Counted from the stretch's first letter, positions 11,701 through 25,243 are shown. The stretch is DNA of 64,000 bases from Hygrocybe punicea (GCA_963556145.1 OY744470.1:3658001-3722000); one strand, 5' to 3'. The notes: a model not told the origin generated them from the letters alone. Numbers and translations are program-made.

Positions 11701-14700
11701 ACACTTGTGCAATTGCAGTCTGGCCAACACAGCCGTGGCCATATTACTTTACCCTTGCATTGCGCAGTTCCACGTGCATTTCCGCGCGTTCTGATGTTCC
11801 GCATGATGAGTACTACGGGGCAAGCACTCTCCTATCCGAGCCCCGAGCCTAGCAGCGGTGTGAGTGTAGTGATTCCATGAGGACTTACTTTGCCCGGGCC
11901 CGGGTACAAAAAAAGTTTTGCCATGTGAACCGGGCACTGCAATCTCGAACCCCGAAGGGCTGTCTCGGATCTGGGAGGGGGCGGTGGGAGTGCGGCCACG
12001 GAAGTGTGCGTATATGCTTTTTCCTTCCCTCCCGAGTCGGCAAAGAATACCTGTTCAGTGTCTCTACAGGTGCTGTTGAGGCCAACACAGCTTGCTTTAG
12101 AAACCCGATTGCCGGTCACGCGGTCACGTGTGTGTGTCACGTGTGTTTCAAACAATGCAACACACAGCACAATGCACTTTGAACTTTGAAGAGACTCGCC
12201 GGAATTTTCACAAGCATTCAGTCGCAGTTTATAGTTGCAGGACTGGATAGAATAATGCAGGGGCATTTTAAAAAAAAATGACTTGTCGTCCCCTTTGTTT
12301 GTTCTTTCCAGGTTCATCATAGTCGAAAAAAAAAAGAAAAACATCCATCTTTCTTCCTTTTTGATCTTTCAAAAATTCAATTACCTACAGTACTCTCTCT
12401 CGAGATCTCTCTACTGGGGGCAAAGTCCGCCAAGCTTTCATGCATATGCTTCAAAAGCCATATGCTAGACTTCTTCTTGCGCTTCCGATACGTTCAGTCA
12501 GGACCACCGGGTCAGCTTCCATATCTCTGAAGATCAGCCTTCTCCGCCGTCCTAGCACCCACTCTCGCTTTTGAAATTTCTATCGCAATATGAATCCGCC
12601 TCACAGGGAGAGCTGCATCATTGCGGAAGGCAATGCATGCCTATGCCTATGCCATGCAGCAGCACTGCGATCTATTCCCATCCTCCTTCCTCCTTCCTCC
12701 TCCCATGCAAAACCGATACACCTTCCTTTTTGCCAAATAGATGGTGATATGAAATTGAAATTGAAATCTAAGGCCTATCAATCGATTTGGGGGTGAACCG
12801 GTACCGGTGAATCATGCGTGTGTGAGTGTGTGTAGAAGTAGTCCCAAAGTCGAACCAGCGAAACTTTCGAATATCAGAATCAATTGCCTATCTACCAGTG
12901 TCCTTACCTACTTTGGTGTCGTCATGACCATTGATCCATCCTTACCTTCACGTTAAGGTCAGTCGCGGAAACAGAGAAGCATCAAAACAGTCGAAACAGT
13001 CGAAACGTAGAAACAAAACACCAAAAGGGGGGTCCGCTGGAAGAAAGAAATTCCTTACCCCCCACACCCCATGCCACCCGTGAGAGGGTAGCGGACGACA
13101 ACGGTGAGCCGTTCACAAAAAAAAAAAAAAAAAGAACGAAAGAAAAACAACAAATCCCGAGTCCCGCATCCCGCATCCCGAAATCCCCAAAACGCATCTG
13201 TCCGCGCAAATCGGGAAACCCCAGGCAATCAGAGAACCATCGGATGGGACGGACGGATGGGTGGATGGATCTCATCCGAGGTTTATCGTGGAATTTCCTT
13301 CAATCCCCCACCCTAAGAAAAAAACTGTTCTTGGGAACCCCCAAAAAATCAAAAAAAAACACGGATCGAGTCCGATTCGTGGCTCGAGTCAAAAGAGTCT
13401 ATTCCAACCGACATGATTCAAAGTATGATTCGAACACTCGCCCACTGGCACCGCCATGGCTGTTCCATGTCACTTGCTCGCAGATTCCCTTGGGGAGATC
13501 CTAAATGGACAACATTGTTTGAGTGCCGGCCGAAGGAAGGGCGCGCCCGCGCGTGTGAGTGCATGGATGTATGTTGCACAGCATGTTCCCCCTCCCCCCC
13601 GCAGTGCCTACACCGATTGGTGTCGTGATCTACGCATAGGGGGGTGGGGTGTACCATGCTTTCGCTCCGCATACATGTGGGGGGCTCCATCAGTAGATGA
13701 GAGGCGATGATCTGCGAGTAAGATGGGGTGCTGAGTTCGGTTATTATCTCGGCTGCGGATGCGGGTTTGCGGTGATGAAGTATAGTGTTTGTTCGTGGGA
13801 TAAAGAAATGACTCCTGCTTGCCTTGCCTTGCCTTGCCTTGCGCGATAAAGAAAAAGAAAGAAAGAAAGAAACGGCAACGCGTTAGCCTTGACACTGCCA
13901 TTTCGCATGACTCCATCCTTCCTGACATGTCAGGCCAAGCGGTCGGTACAATGAAAGCGTCAAGAGAACAATGCCAGACTGGAAGGACCTTGGATATGCC
14001 TGGCGAATGAGTCATTGGAGTCTTGGGGTGGGGTGTGGGGTGTTGGAGCTAGCTTTTGAGCTAAACTTCGAAATTCGGTTGTGGGTGAGTAGACGAGCCT
14101 GGTGGGATGAACTGAACCTGGGTTGGATTTCCGCAGTGGTTTGTGCACCGCTACCGTGTCTGTGTATCCGTAGAGTCATCACATCGTACGACGGGGTGTC
14201 AACGAGGGAAGATAAGCCCTTCGGCTGCAGAGCCGTTGCGTAAATACGCTGATGAATGAGTGTCGGTTAGTGGTTGGCGGCTGGTGGCTGGTGGTTGGCG
14301 GTTGGTGGTGAAGACGGTGACAAACTGAACATTAGCGAGAGTGACAGTTCCGCGCCACCGAAACGCAAAGGCGGCACGCACGTGGAGTCGTCGGCCGTAG
14401 GCATATGAGAAAAAAAAGATGACTATGGTGGTGATTTTTGATACGAGCGGGAGCTATGTGTTATCAATACAGACAACAGCCACTGACGCATAGGTTGGGG
14501 AGTAGTGTGTGACTAAGAGTAAGAGCGTGACTGTGAGCCTTGATGCAGTGAAAAAAAGCGCAGGTTCGCCCGGCAGGTTCGCAACCCTGTTGATGATGAT
14601 GGTGGTGAGACGAAGCGACAACTGATACGTCCATGGAGTTTCAGGTGTCCTGAAGAAACGCGTTACCACTGGCATGCACTGGGTGGACGGGAGGGCGGAC

Positions 14701-16064
14701 GGATATCAAGGGTTTTGTTGTTTTTTTGGGTCCTGATTCGGGTGCCAGTGTGGGTCGGTGCTGCTCCGCGTAGCAGAGGTCTTACATGTAGGGTGTTCTT
14801 GAGCAAGTATCATAGCCGTTATACGTTTTTTTCGTGCGGTATACTGGTATTGGGGGCAATCGGAGAGGTACACGGAAATAAACCGATTCATCTCAGCGAG
14901 CTGTATAAGGTGATAGGAGATATAATATGTCAATGGGCGGTCCAATGGCGAAGCATTCTGGAAATTGCATGCGTTGCCTAGATTCGCAGTACCCGAATAT
15001 GTAAATGAATCGGTTCATCTCTCTGTCCGGGCATCGCGCAAGATCCAGCAGTGCAGCACTCGGCGACAGGTGACACTCGATGTCCCCGGTTTTTTCGGGA
15101 AGGCATTTCAACCTGCCTGCGCCCAGAGAGAATGTCCTGTACGCCCAAAGAACACACTAGTAACTGCGAGGAATGCTGTGAATAATGCAAAAGGCTGAAC
15201 CAGGCACGGCTTTATAAGGAAAGATGACAGAAACTGAGTCGGTGTTCCCTTTGCCTTTGAACTGATCGGGCACGTGCACGCACCAAACCTTCGGCTCTAT
15301 GCACTGCCTTCTCGGACCCCTTAGTGACTTTTATATATACCCTCACATCACAGAAATTTTCCTTGCCCCTCTAGCTCTCCACTGACCCTCGGGTTACCAC
15401 TGCTACTCTCCAGAGCTCTCATCCGCACCAGCCAACCCCGCGCGGCTTTCGAAAGCATCGACGCATCAACGCATTGCTTCCGAATCGGAAAGACACTTTC
15501 ACCAGAACCCCAGTTCGTTATCTTTCTTCCTCCAACATCCTCGAGGCTCACAAGACGAATCCCACACAGACCCGTTATATAGCCAGCCAATCTCCGCGCC
15601 TCACCGTAACCGCCCATCGTTCCAACGGATTATCCATTGTAAGCAACTCTCTTTCTTTTTCGATACCGTGTAGTCGAGCATTGTGCATACCCGATAAAAA
15701 AGGGCGAGAGAGTGGTACAAAAGGTCCCAACCATCATTTCCGTCAGAGGATTTCCATTCGGGGTATTATCTCGGCAAAATAGCCCAGAAAAAAAAAATTT
15801 TGCACTCGCCTCTAATACGTGATGGTGGCAAACTCATGATACTCACGGATATACCCTTTCACGTTTAAACCCACTCTGCCATGCTTTCCGGGTCCTGTCA
15901 TTTCCTGGCACTCATGGCGCAGGGTCCCCCGGACCATTGCTTCGATCAACCTGATTCATATATAGTCCTTATTCACTCCCCCTTCACTTCGCTGACTTCT
16001 CTCCCCTTCCCCCCCTCCTCAGGTACTTCCCCCCTGCTTTCCCCCCTTGTCCCCTTGTCCCCCA
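8701..16064. other. Long intergenic region upstream of the cyclin gene
   Basis: About 7.4 kb with no open frame that resembles a protein. It contains homopolymer tracts (for example 11026-11043 and 13118-13132), a GTGA tetranucleotide run at about 10747-10770, CT-rich runs near 11275-11300 and 12390, and a G-rich imperfect repeat at about 14270-14310 built of GGTTGGC/GGTGGCT units that could form a two-tetrad G-quadruplex. TATA-like TTATATATACC at about 15330 and TTCATATATAG at about 15955 could belong to the cyclin promoter. I see no tRNA or other RNA gene. Confidence 0.4.
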
Positions 16065-17292
16065 ATGGCCGCTGTTCATGGTCCCTCTCTCCCATCCCAT
16101 CCTGAGCCTTTCAGAAAGGCTTCCATCCCCAACAATCATAACATTCCACGATCTCGCATGGGTTTTCACCCCGCTCCCCCGGTCAGCTGTCCCCTTATAA
16201 GTAATATATTTCTTTTCATTGTACTCACATATTTACTCCCAGGCCGCCCCTCCACATCTACAGGTCCATGTCCCTCCCGTCCATGCAACATTGGCAAAGC
16301 CAGACCCGTTTTACGGCCATGAATACATTGCCAAGCTTTGCGGTCGTTTCATCACTCATCTTTTCGCTTGTCCCGACTACCCCCCAACTTCAACCCATTC
16401 CCAGGCAAAGCTCCCGTATTTCATTGCATACGCTCTGCACCGCACAAAGCTGCACTCTTCCGTGACTTTCGCTGCCCTCGTCCTCCTGCAGCGCCTAAAA
16501 GCCCGGTTCCCGACCGCACGCGGGTCCTCCGGTCACCGTCTCTTCATATCGGCGTTCATGATCGCCAGCAAGGTCATCTGTGACGATACCTACTCGAACA
16601 AGTCCTGGAGCATCGTCGCTCAGAACATGTTCACGCTCCGCGAGATCAACCAGATGGAGCGCGAGATGTGCAGCTACCTCGAGTGGGAGCTCACCGTGGA
16701 TAACCCGATATTGGCCAACTTCGAGGTCATGGTCAAGCGAGACTTTTGTCGATCTGGACCTTATCCCACGTATTCCCTGCAGATGGTTTCGAAGAAGGCC
16801 CTTGTGGCCGCTACGTCTGCAGGTGTTGGTGGCGGTGGCCATGGCGGTGCGCCAGCGACGTTGGTGTTGCCAACTGTGCATGTCCCACACAATTCGAGTA
16901 CGAGTCCGATTCCATCATTTGGCCAGCGCCACCCGTCCCCACCGAAGCCGTCTATGCCGCCGCCCCCAGGAAGCAGCGCAAGCAGCACCTGGACCAATCC
17001 GAACAGTAGCGGATCAGGCTCTTTCACGACGACGTCGTCGTCGTCCAGCGCACCGACGTCGTACGGGACACCGCCAGCCACTCCGGACACGCCATCTTCA
17101 TCGTGCAGCTCGACCTCGAATTCTCCTGCGTCCTCTGCATCCCCACCGACGCCAACCGGCATGGTGGACCTGTCCGCACAGATCGTGTCTTACGACACTT
17201 CGCCTGGATTGGCCATTCGCACCGAGAAGGCCCCGCCTGTGCATCCCCTCAAGGGGAAGATGTACGCTTTTGCCATTCCGTCTGTCTGGTAG
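16065..17292 (+). CDS. Pcl/Pho80-type cyclin
   Basis: Two exons (16065-16181 and 16243-17292) joined across a 61-nt intron give 388 residues. The cyclin box occupies roughly residues 60-170: motifs ITHLFACPDYPP, AYALHRTKLHSSVTF, HRLFISAFMIASKVICDDTYSNKSW and LREINQMEREMCSYLEWEL are those of the PCL1/2, PHO80 and S. pombe Pas1 family. These proteins bind and activate a Pho85-like cyclin-dependent kinase and link cell-cycle entry or polarity to nutrient state. After the box come about 150 disordered residues rich in Ser, Pro and Thr, then a conserved-looking tail. I chose the ATG at 16065 because it reads in frame through the donor at 16182 to the TTTACTCCCAG acceptor; the frame opening at 16219 has no ATG and lies inside the intron. 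The intron donor GTCAGC is weak, so exon 1 is the least certain part. Confidence 0.85.
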
Positions 17293-18300
17293 TATCACCT
17301 GTCTTTGTCCATCCCCCCTCCCCACCCCATTTTGTTCGATGTGGTAGGGCCTGGGGGAAGGATTTTACAGTCACTACGCTGGTGAATTCACCAGACATCG
17401 AAGGGGGGGGGAGAGGACCCTCCGCCCTACGCTCTTCCTCCTCGAGTTCCGTTCGAAACTCGAGTTCACTTCGAGCAAAGGTTCCGCGTTCTTGACGATC
17501 CTTCTGACGCGGCTTTCTCCCCCCCCTCTACGACCACCCTTCCGCCATTCCGACTTTGTGGCTCCCGATCGATCGACGTTCTCTTGTGATTTTCTTTTTG
17601 CTTCTTCTTTAGGCATCTATGCTCGCGCGAAGGACTTTTTTTTTTTCAGTCGTATTTGCATCATATGGACTATAATATCTAATATTTATACCCCCCCCCG
17701 TCTCTTCCTCCCCTCCGACTATCACCTACGGGCACTTGTGCACCCCTACCACCCGCGACACCTACCGGCGACGCCCACCGAACTCCCGCCCGCCTTATCA
17801 CATCGCACAGTGCCTTTCTCTCGTCTCACCGTTCTCGGAAATGAACTTTCCCCCCCCCTGGTCTGGGCTGCTAGGGGGGGGGCGTCGAAACGTTGAGCGG
17901 TATCGACTTGCTGCTTGTTGTTTGATTGTTTGAACCGTTGCATATTTTCCACTTTTTCTCTCTCTTGCAATTTGCATTGTGTTTCGCGGCTATGTCAAAA
18001 AAATCATATCTATCTCTCTCGCTCTATCTCTCTCTCGCTCTGTCCCTCGAATCCCATTCATTCATTCATTATTCTCTTCCTCTCGCTCTCACAACCTTCC
18101 CCCATTCCCACCCTTGCCATCATTTTACATACAGGATCTTTGGGCGTAGGACTCGGAGTTTTCTTTTTTCTTTTCTTTTCCTGTTTATATTATTCTCCGT
18201 CCTACCACAAAGTATGGAGAGACCAAAAACAAATAATAATATGTGAATGTTTGAAAAAAAAAGCAGTTGTGCGATGAATTGTTTCCTTTCTTTTCTTTCT
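17293..18300 (+). other. Pyrimidine-rich 3' flank of the cyclin gene
   Basis: This 1-kb stretch is strongly biased to C and T on the plus strand, with runs such as CTCTCTCGCTCT near 18020-18050 and several homopolymer C and T tracts. Open frames here (up to 134 codons) are low-complexity Ser/Leu/Pro readings without domains. It probably covers the 3' UTR and terminator region of the cyclin gene. Confidence 0.4.
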
Positions 18301-21055
18301 GACAGTGTGACAGTACCGTGTTCTGTTCCCTTTGTTGTTATGAAACGGAAGCTCTAGATCTAGCTTCCTTTCAATATATAGCTATAGCTGGTCTGACTCG
18401 GTGAAAAGGATAAGTCTAAGATGAAAACGGACAATGAAAAAAAAAAAAAAAGGTATATTTGTATGGTGTGGTGGTGTTAAGTATTCGTTCCTTGCCCCCC
18501 CAACATGTGTTTCTATATCTGGCCGGATCGTTCTACGGTGTGTTTCTGGAGTGTGTCGTTTCTTTCCATAGCCGGCGTCACGGTGGCGTTTTTCGCGAAC
18601 GGTTCATTTTGAAAGTTTAACTTGTATCAGAGGCTTCGGATGGAATGTTCTATATCCGGTACACGTGTAAAAAAAAGAACGCTTTAGTCAAGGGTCGGAC
18701 CATAACCATAAAGAGGCTCAAGTGGTATAAACAAACATACGGTTTGTAAAAAGTTGTATATTATAATTATATAAACAGAAAATCGCGATGTCATCCCTGA
18801 TGATGATAATAAGTAAGCCTGATGGTCCCAGGATACCTGATGGGTATTAACAAGTTGTAAATGTAATGCTGGCATACTATATATGCATGGATCCAGGATC
18901 CATGGACGTAGGTCGGATTTTGACTTGCCAACGAACGGTTTATATCATCATCCGATATCACTCGGAGCACACTGCACTGCAGGGATATACATACGCAAGG
19001 AGCATCTCCAATTCCAATGAGCCTCAGACGCGGTCGGCGGTCTTGGGGAATGATGCATGATGACTAGCGGGTCGGCGCGTGTTGGTAACGTGATTTTTTG
19101 GTGTTGTAGTTGTCGTCGTCGTCGCTGTTGTTTTTACGTCGTTAGGTGATTTACAACAAGTACTATACCTACCCGGTTTTGCGTAAAGAGAGCCGGAACG
19201 GAACGGCACAATTATTGTCACTGACACAGCACGTTGAAGGACATCGACATGGACGGCGACGGTTGGTTGAAATCATCATCATCATCACCAAACTGTTCGG
19301 GAAAAGTGGCGCCTCTGTCTCTCGCGGGTCGTCGTCATCGGAATGATCATCATGGTGGCAGGGTATTCGGGGTATTCGGCTTTATTATTATTATTATTAT
19401 TATTATTAATCGGGCTTGAGTGAGGTGGGCTGGTTCGCACCTTTGTTGAATGACCCTGATTAGTCCACCGGTCTGCCATTTTCAGGGTCTTTACACCGCA
19501 TATTTACTTATAGGCAACTCCATGCACCAGTGACGATTCCTCCTTCTTTTTCGTCATCGCTCATCCGCGTAGAGTGGAGTGGAGTAGGAAGGGTCAAAGT
19601 ATTAGCACAGAGCTCCGAGCAAAAGACATCACATCAAACGCCATGGATCCTTACCGTGTGTTCACGGTGGCTATTGAACGGAGACTTGTCAAAAGCTGGT
19701 TCCTGATCCGACGGGGCCAGGGCATTGGACGAACTGGAACTGACTGCACCAAAGACGTACTACACCAAGAAGGCTTCTTGCCCCAAACTCGGTTGGTTTG
19801 ATCGGTAATCCCTTGACCCCCCCACCCATGATCGCTGTCCTGCGAACCCACGATGATAACAGGATAATCGGAACGTTGCCAAGGGTGCGACTGGTAATCG
19901 CTGTTCATTTTCGCACTAACATGTTCGTTCGGTCTTCAAACGGCCCCCCGAGGCTGTGGTTCGTTATACGCGCTCGTTTCGCAACTTGATTAATCCCGGG
20001 CAACATCGCTTTGGTAAATGCGTTTCGACTGTTGGGATGCACATACGCCAGTTTGACCGCGCCCTCCAGGGCTCGTGCGCGCGCACGTTTAGACATTGTC
20101 AGGGTTGGCGCGCCGCCTGCCTGCTTGGTGTATATGTCCAGCTCCGTTAGTAGATTTTCTTAGTTCACAACGGTTATACATACCCACATTCTTCGAAGTC
20201 CCGATATCAGCGTAGTTGTGGCATACCCCGCATACCCCTTGACCTAGCTTCATGCGCTGATGATGTACAGCATTTGAAGCTGTTCGCCCTCGTAATTGAG
20301 CGCCAGGCAACTGAGTGCACGAACGTTACGTCAAACAACTGGGATGTCTTCTGTTCTTCGGTTCGGTAACTTCGGTGAGAGAAATATACCTGTGCGTTCA
20401 AAACGGAAACTTTTTTGTTGTTGGAGACATGGGTTGATGGAATGATTTCAGATACGCCGCGAGATACATAGATAACCTGACGATGTAAGTAGTGAGTTAT
20501 AAGAACTTGAATGCGTAGCTGTATCCACGCGGCTAACCACAAGTCTTATGTATGCGAGCAGACATCCGATTCGAAATTTCTCTACGATTCTGAATAGCTT
20601 CTTGCCACCGTGAGCCACCCTAGCTGATCAACGGATATCAATCATGTTCAGGCACTGGCAGAACTAGTCGTCTTTTCCGAGTATGTTGTCCTTTATGCGC
20701 GTGTTGAGATCTAGAAACGTCGGGAGTGGTAGTGGTGCAAGAATAGGCGACAATTCACGGCGATATGTGGTTCACTGGGGCGTGCATGATTGTGAATTAA
20801 TGTTCCTCCTATAGCTACTTGTGTGGCAGATATCCGCCAGGGGTATTGGAAACAGAAGCCCACCGGCCTCCCTCAGAGGACTGTCGCGGTCGCGATTGTG
20901 TTGCTGCGCGTGAATTGTTTCCCGATTTCCGTTTGTGCTTGATTGGTAGATGAAACCGAACCGGGGGGTCATGTCTCGAACCTAGAGAGTCCATGTTTTC
21001 GCGCCTGTCGTTGGCTGTCGCTGGTCACTAGTCACTAGTTAGTAGGATGCTGAAG
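18301..21055. other. No gene seen
   Basis: Only short unrelated open frames. Notable features are a 9-bp-arm palindrome (CATGGATCC, one base, GGATCCATG) at about 18884-18902 and two trinucleotide repeats, ATC units at about 19270-19285 and TTA units at about 19382-19409. Confidence 0.4.
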
Positions 21056-21926
21056 TCATCAGGAAAATGTGGAGATACAGGGATTTCCAGACAGATCTTA
21101 TCAACAGATAGCTGACCGATATCATGTGATCTAGTGATATATAAGCTTATCACAATTTAGAATTCTGATAACAATATTGTCACACTATTCCTGTAGCTAT
21201 CACATTGATATTCTAAGATCATGTCATGAAATTCTGATGTTAAGATGGTGAATTCTTCTCAGAGGTATTGCAAGACTGGAATTATTTTGTATGTGGTGAT
21301 ATATTAAAATCTATGCATGGTCACACTGTTAAGATTTGGCATTCCATTGGCAAGTAACTATCTTTCTTGTACCTGGAGTCTGTATAAATATGTACACATA
21401 TGTTGGCACTATTTGGCTGCACACCTGTGGGTTGAACAAAATACAAAATCTTGTTCATGTCTCAATTTTTCATCCTTACACTTATATTAAGCATTCAAAT
21501 TGGACAATAAGACAATAAGTGAGATAAGATAAACTTCCAAGACCTTGAGATAAGATTAGATAAAATTAATTCTGAGACCTTGAGATAACATCAGATAAAT
21601 TCCAAGAAGATTTAACATGAGACCATTATAAGATAAGTGAATGAGAAAGACAATGGTTAAAAGGCAGAATTTTTTCCCCTCCTTACTCGATAACAGATAT
21701 TCTAATATCATTGGTTACCAATGAATACCAGAGTTAGTAGTCAAGACATTGTTGGCAACTAATGCTACATTGACATCAATATGCTTGATGTGATGTATTT
21801 TCATCTAGGTAACCATAAATTATCTGAGTTGACCTGGCTGTCATCATAGTGATACTGGATGTTACTTATGATGTATCAGGTCAGGTCTTATAAGACTTTC
21901 TCATTTCATGTTCAATTTCCTGATGA
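21056..21926. mobile_element. CpG-poor AT-rich element with 14-bp terminal inverted repeats, non-coding
   Basis: The left end TCATCAGGAAAATG (21056-21069) matches the inverse of the right end (21913-21926) at 13 of 14 positions. Between them lie 871 bp that are AT-rich and almost free of CpG, in sharp contrast to both flanks, and contain the recurring phrase GACCTTGAGATAA. No open frame resembles a transposase. It is probably a non-autonomous DNA transposon (MITE-like) or a degraded repeat that has been CpG-methylated; target-site duplications are not obvious, so the exact ends are uncertain. Confidence 0.45.
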
Positions 21927-24716
21927 ATGAGGTGGGTGGCGGGAAACTTCACATGGAGCGGAGTTGAACAATGTCGCCGATGAAATGTCGTCACAACGAA
22001 TCCCGCCGATCCATGTTGGCGGCAAGGGATAACTAACTATTCTCCAGCAGCGGAACGACAAGGAGGAATTACAATCCCTCGACTCATAATATATGAACAC
22101 TTATTTCAACCAACTCCCAGACGGTAGGTGTACGCCTTTTATCCAGTAATATCAAGCGAGTTGATGACCCGTGACTGTAGGATCCACACAGAGAGGAACT
22201 GCTTACGATCGAGCATACTGAGGCGAAACCACCACTTGTATCTCTTGCAATTGAGCGGACTTGCTGGAACGGGGAAGGCCACCATAGCGTGCTAGACTCA
22301 CCGCGTTTTGGGGGGGGAGAGAGGGCAAGCTACGTTCTCCCCTGACTTGGACAAGCGGAGCGACCTCAAATATCACATTTCATACCTTTTGCGTCTCAGC
22401 TCTCCACATTTACCTCTCACTTCCGTCGCAATACAATACTGCATATCGGCCATTCACCACCTTGACAACGATCGATTTGAACCATTACTTTGTGGAACCT
22501 GGGACCGCGCCGAGATAAAAACGAATTTGGGCCATATGTCGTATTCCAACCGCTGCACGACATGAGTCGGCTGTGGTCTGAATCTCCCACACAACAATTC
22601 CCTATGCGGCGGGACGAGGTAGGCATCGACGTTAGAGAGAAGATAATCTTTTCCAAATCGCCGTCGAACGAACATTTCAAGGAGTCAATAATTGGATACC
22701 TCGCCAAGAGTATTTCTGTCACCTGGGAGGCCATGGAACCACGGCGAATCATCATAGAAATACCAACAATCCCGAGAAAAGTTGGTTTCAAAAGACCAAA
22801 TGGAACTCGCATGCCCCTCGATTCAATGAAACCCCAACTTGAAGACAAATGATTATCGTGAGGATTTGATTGCAGATATACCAGGGATAATTTTGTCAGT
22901 CTGTCAAAGACTTGTCCCCAGACGAGTGGTTAATAGCAAAAACCACACGGAAGACCGCGGAGAATGGGGTATTGGCCTCTCCTTACCAGACGACAGTTGA
23001 TATTCGTCGTGGAACCTTCGCCGACGTCAATCAAATGGAACTGGGCATTGGTTTTCGGTGGCCCGCTGCCAAGAGAAAGCGGGCTACCGGTACAGCTAAG
23101 GAGCTCAACGAGTGGCTTCATGTTCAAAAAATCGGACGGACATTTTTACGGTTGGTCGCAATTGCCGGAATCGTTGGACGAATTCAACAACAAAGATACG
23201 CTGGTGACCATGTTACGAGCTCTTTCGCGTCACCCCCTCCTTCAACGTTTTCCTTATTAACCGCCCGGAGGCTTCCACCCATGTTACTCATCGGCATTAG
23301 TGTTTGGGGCAATTGAGGAAATTTTTCGTCCTTCGACAAGTTGATCGAACTCGTGTTGGTAGAGGTATTCGATTCTTTTGCAACGTTGGCCTGGCAAAAA
23401 CTGCGAACGGTGCAATCGACGGAAGTCGTGACCGCGAACAATTTTGTGGAGAAACCCACTGAAATTCCTTGGCGTTTATTTTTTGTGCCCACGATATGCA
23501 TCGAATCATCAGGGGAGCAAAGGGACGGGTCGAGCGCATTGCGAACATCCATCTCGGGGCCGTGGAATTGACCGGGGGTCAAAGACACCTGCAAGTGCGA
23601 AATTTCACGAGACATCCCGCTATGATCTTGCCAATATGCACCGACCGGTGATACCTACGATGCTCATTCAAGCACTCATTGAGCTCTTGAAAACCAAACT
23701 CTTGTTGTGAAGTATTAAATAGAGGCACTGTAGCTTGGGCATCGCAAGAGTGGCAGTGACTTTGCGTGGTAACGTCAGAACATGGCTGAAAGTGAGTCCA
23801 CAATATATCAGCATTCGTACGTCTCATGGAGGCTTTGACACTTTGGGCAGGTGTTCGACGCGCAAGAACCTTACTCCGTGATGCTTACCGCTCCTGCCTG
23901 AAGTTTCTGAGCCAATCAATGCGGGAGCCGTCCACGTTTACCATTCGGCTCTTTCTCTCACACCCCCAGAATCCAGGGCAACATGAGGTTGAATCACCAG
24001 TGAAAGTGCTGAGTTACCGACAGACGTCCTTGGACTCACAGTTAAAAGTCAAAGGGCGGCATTGAGGTCAACCTCATCTTCTTTGGAGAACCCTGACATT
24101 TCTGTGCCGACTCGCAGGTTGGACGATGTCGCTGGTATGGCCGATGTGGTAACCCCAATCTGCCTCACCACCGCACGATGCAGATCGTATTATCCCAGGA
24201 TGACAAGCTGTGGCTCTGTGACTCCATTACAGGTGTTCGTTATGACTAAGGGCCACAAGTGCTCAGCTACATCATCTACGAATCTCAATGCGGGTTGTGA
24301 CGGGCAGCATGTCGACGATGACCAAGTCGTCAACCCCTAAGCACGCAACGGCGTCTAGATACAGGGACTGTTCCGCCAACCTGCTCAGTTAGCACTGCGC
24401 AATTTGAGGTCACTTTCGGTTTGGGCAAAATGCCGCCTCTTAATATTATCATCTCTAGGGGATTGTTTCCATCGCAGGCACCTGTGTATGTAACATCAAG
24501 TATTTCACATCTTGAACTTCATCGGACAAATTCTTCCGAGATAGCACACACTGCCACTGGCGGTAGCTTGACTCGTTCTTCTCCAGATGATAATGATAAT
24601 GTCAAACAAAAGGATGAAATAATTGAGAATAACGAGGTCCCAAGTTGAGAATGGTAATCATGATGTTGAGCAGAAACATTGAATAGAAGGAAAAGGAATC
24701 GAGGCTTTATACAGGT
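21927..24716. other. Region with unresolved, probably decayed coding sequence
   Basis: Open frames of 100-143 codons overlap on both strands (plus 22490-22852, 22912-23316, 22964-23260; minus 22417-22848, 23184-23615). The plus strand around 22.4-23.7 kb has coding-like pieces in shifting frames, such as FYGWSQLPESLDEFNNKDTL and AHDMHRIIRGAKGRVERIA, which suggests a gene broken by frameshifts. I could not identify its family. Confidence 0.3.
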
Positions 24717-25201
24717 CTAAACGTTCTCGTGGCGCTTCACCGCCCCCAACTTCCTCCGAATCTGCATCCCGTCGGGCTTGGGGCTACGCGGGTTAGGAGT
24801 GGAGGGTAAGGGAGACCGCGGGAGTGCATTGCGCCTTCTGCGTCTGGTATTGCAAGTAGAGACAGCATCAGGGGGACACAGCTCGGCGTCGTGGTCTTGC
24901 ACGAGAGTGCCAGTGGTCTGTGTGAAATGCACGAACATCGTCAGTTAAGGCTAGGAGCATGAAATTTTGAAATGGGACAAACCTTGTCGTAGGTGCAGAA
25001 AAAGTCCATGGGGTCTTCGCCGGGGACAGCAGGGTAGGAGCAAAAGATAGGGTCAGACGACGTGTCCGAGTTGCCTAAGTCAAAACCGGCGGTATCGGCT
25101 GGGGGACAAATGAAGCATGAAGGTGTCTGGGAGGGCACTGCGCCTGAGCCTACGATGAAGGTCGCGAGAAAGGCAAAGAGAACGACAAGTGGGCGAAACA
25201 T
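24717..25201 (-). CDS. Small secreted cysteine-containing protein, copy 1
   Basis: Two exons (24983-25201 and 24717-24917) give 139 residues. The first 21 or so residues are a clear signal peptide (FRPLVVLFAFLATFIVGSGA). The mature part has seven cysteines, in PSCFICPP, IFCSYPA, FFCTYD, ELCPPDA and VSTCN, followed by a basic tail with the dibasic stretch RRRRRNALPRSP and the C-terminal motif RRKLGAVKR. Dibasic sites suggest Kex2 processing in the secretory pathway. The protein is paralogous to the gene at 27048-27532, which is transcribed in the opposite direction. Function unknown; size, cysteines and signal peptide fit the fungal small secreted protein class. Confidence 0.75.
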
Positions 25202-25243
25202 TGTGTTGACGACTTGGATAATAATTATGGTGGTCGAGTTTGC

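Noticed and set aside
13380..13460. Possible tRNA on the strength of GATTCGAAC near 13430
   Set aside because: The flanking bases do not form a T-arm or an acceptor stem.
16219..16242. Cyclin frame opening at 16219
   Set aside because: There is no ATG; this part lies in an intron ending TTTACTCCCAG at 16242.
16495..17162. Minus-strand open frames of 131-133 codons opposite the cyclin
   Set aside because: Antisense of the cyclin coding exon; no splice sites or domains of their own.
18884..18902. Perfect 9-bp-arm palindrome CATGGATCC-A-GGATCCATG
   Set aside because: Isolated and short; likely chance, with no neighbouring feature to give it meaning.
22417..23615. Minus-strand frames of 143 codons at 22417-22848 and 23184-23615 as genes
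   Set aside because: No domains, no supporting splice sites, and plus-strand pieces in the same interval look at least as coding-like.
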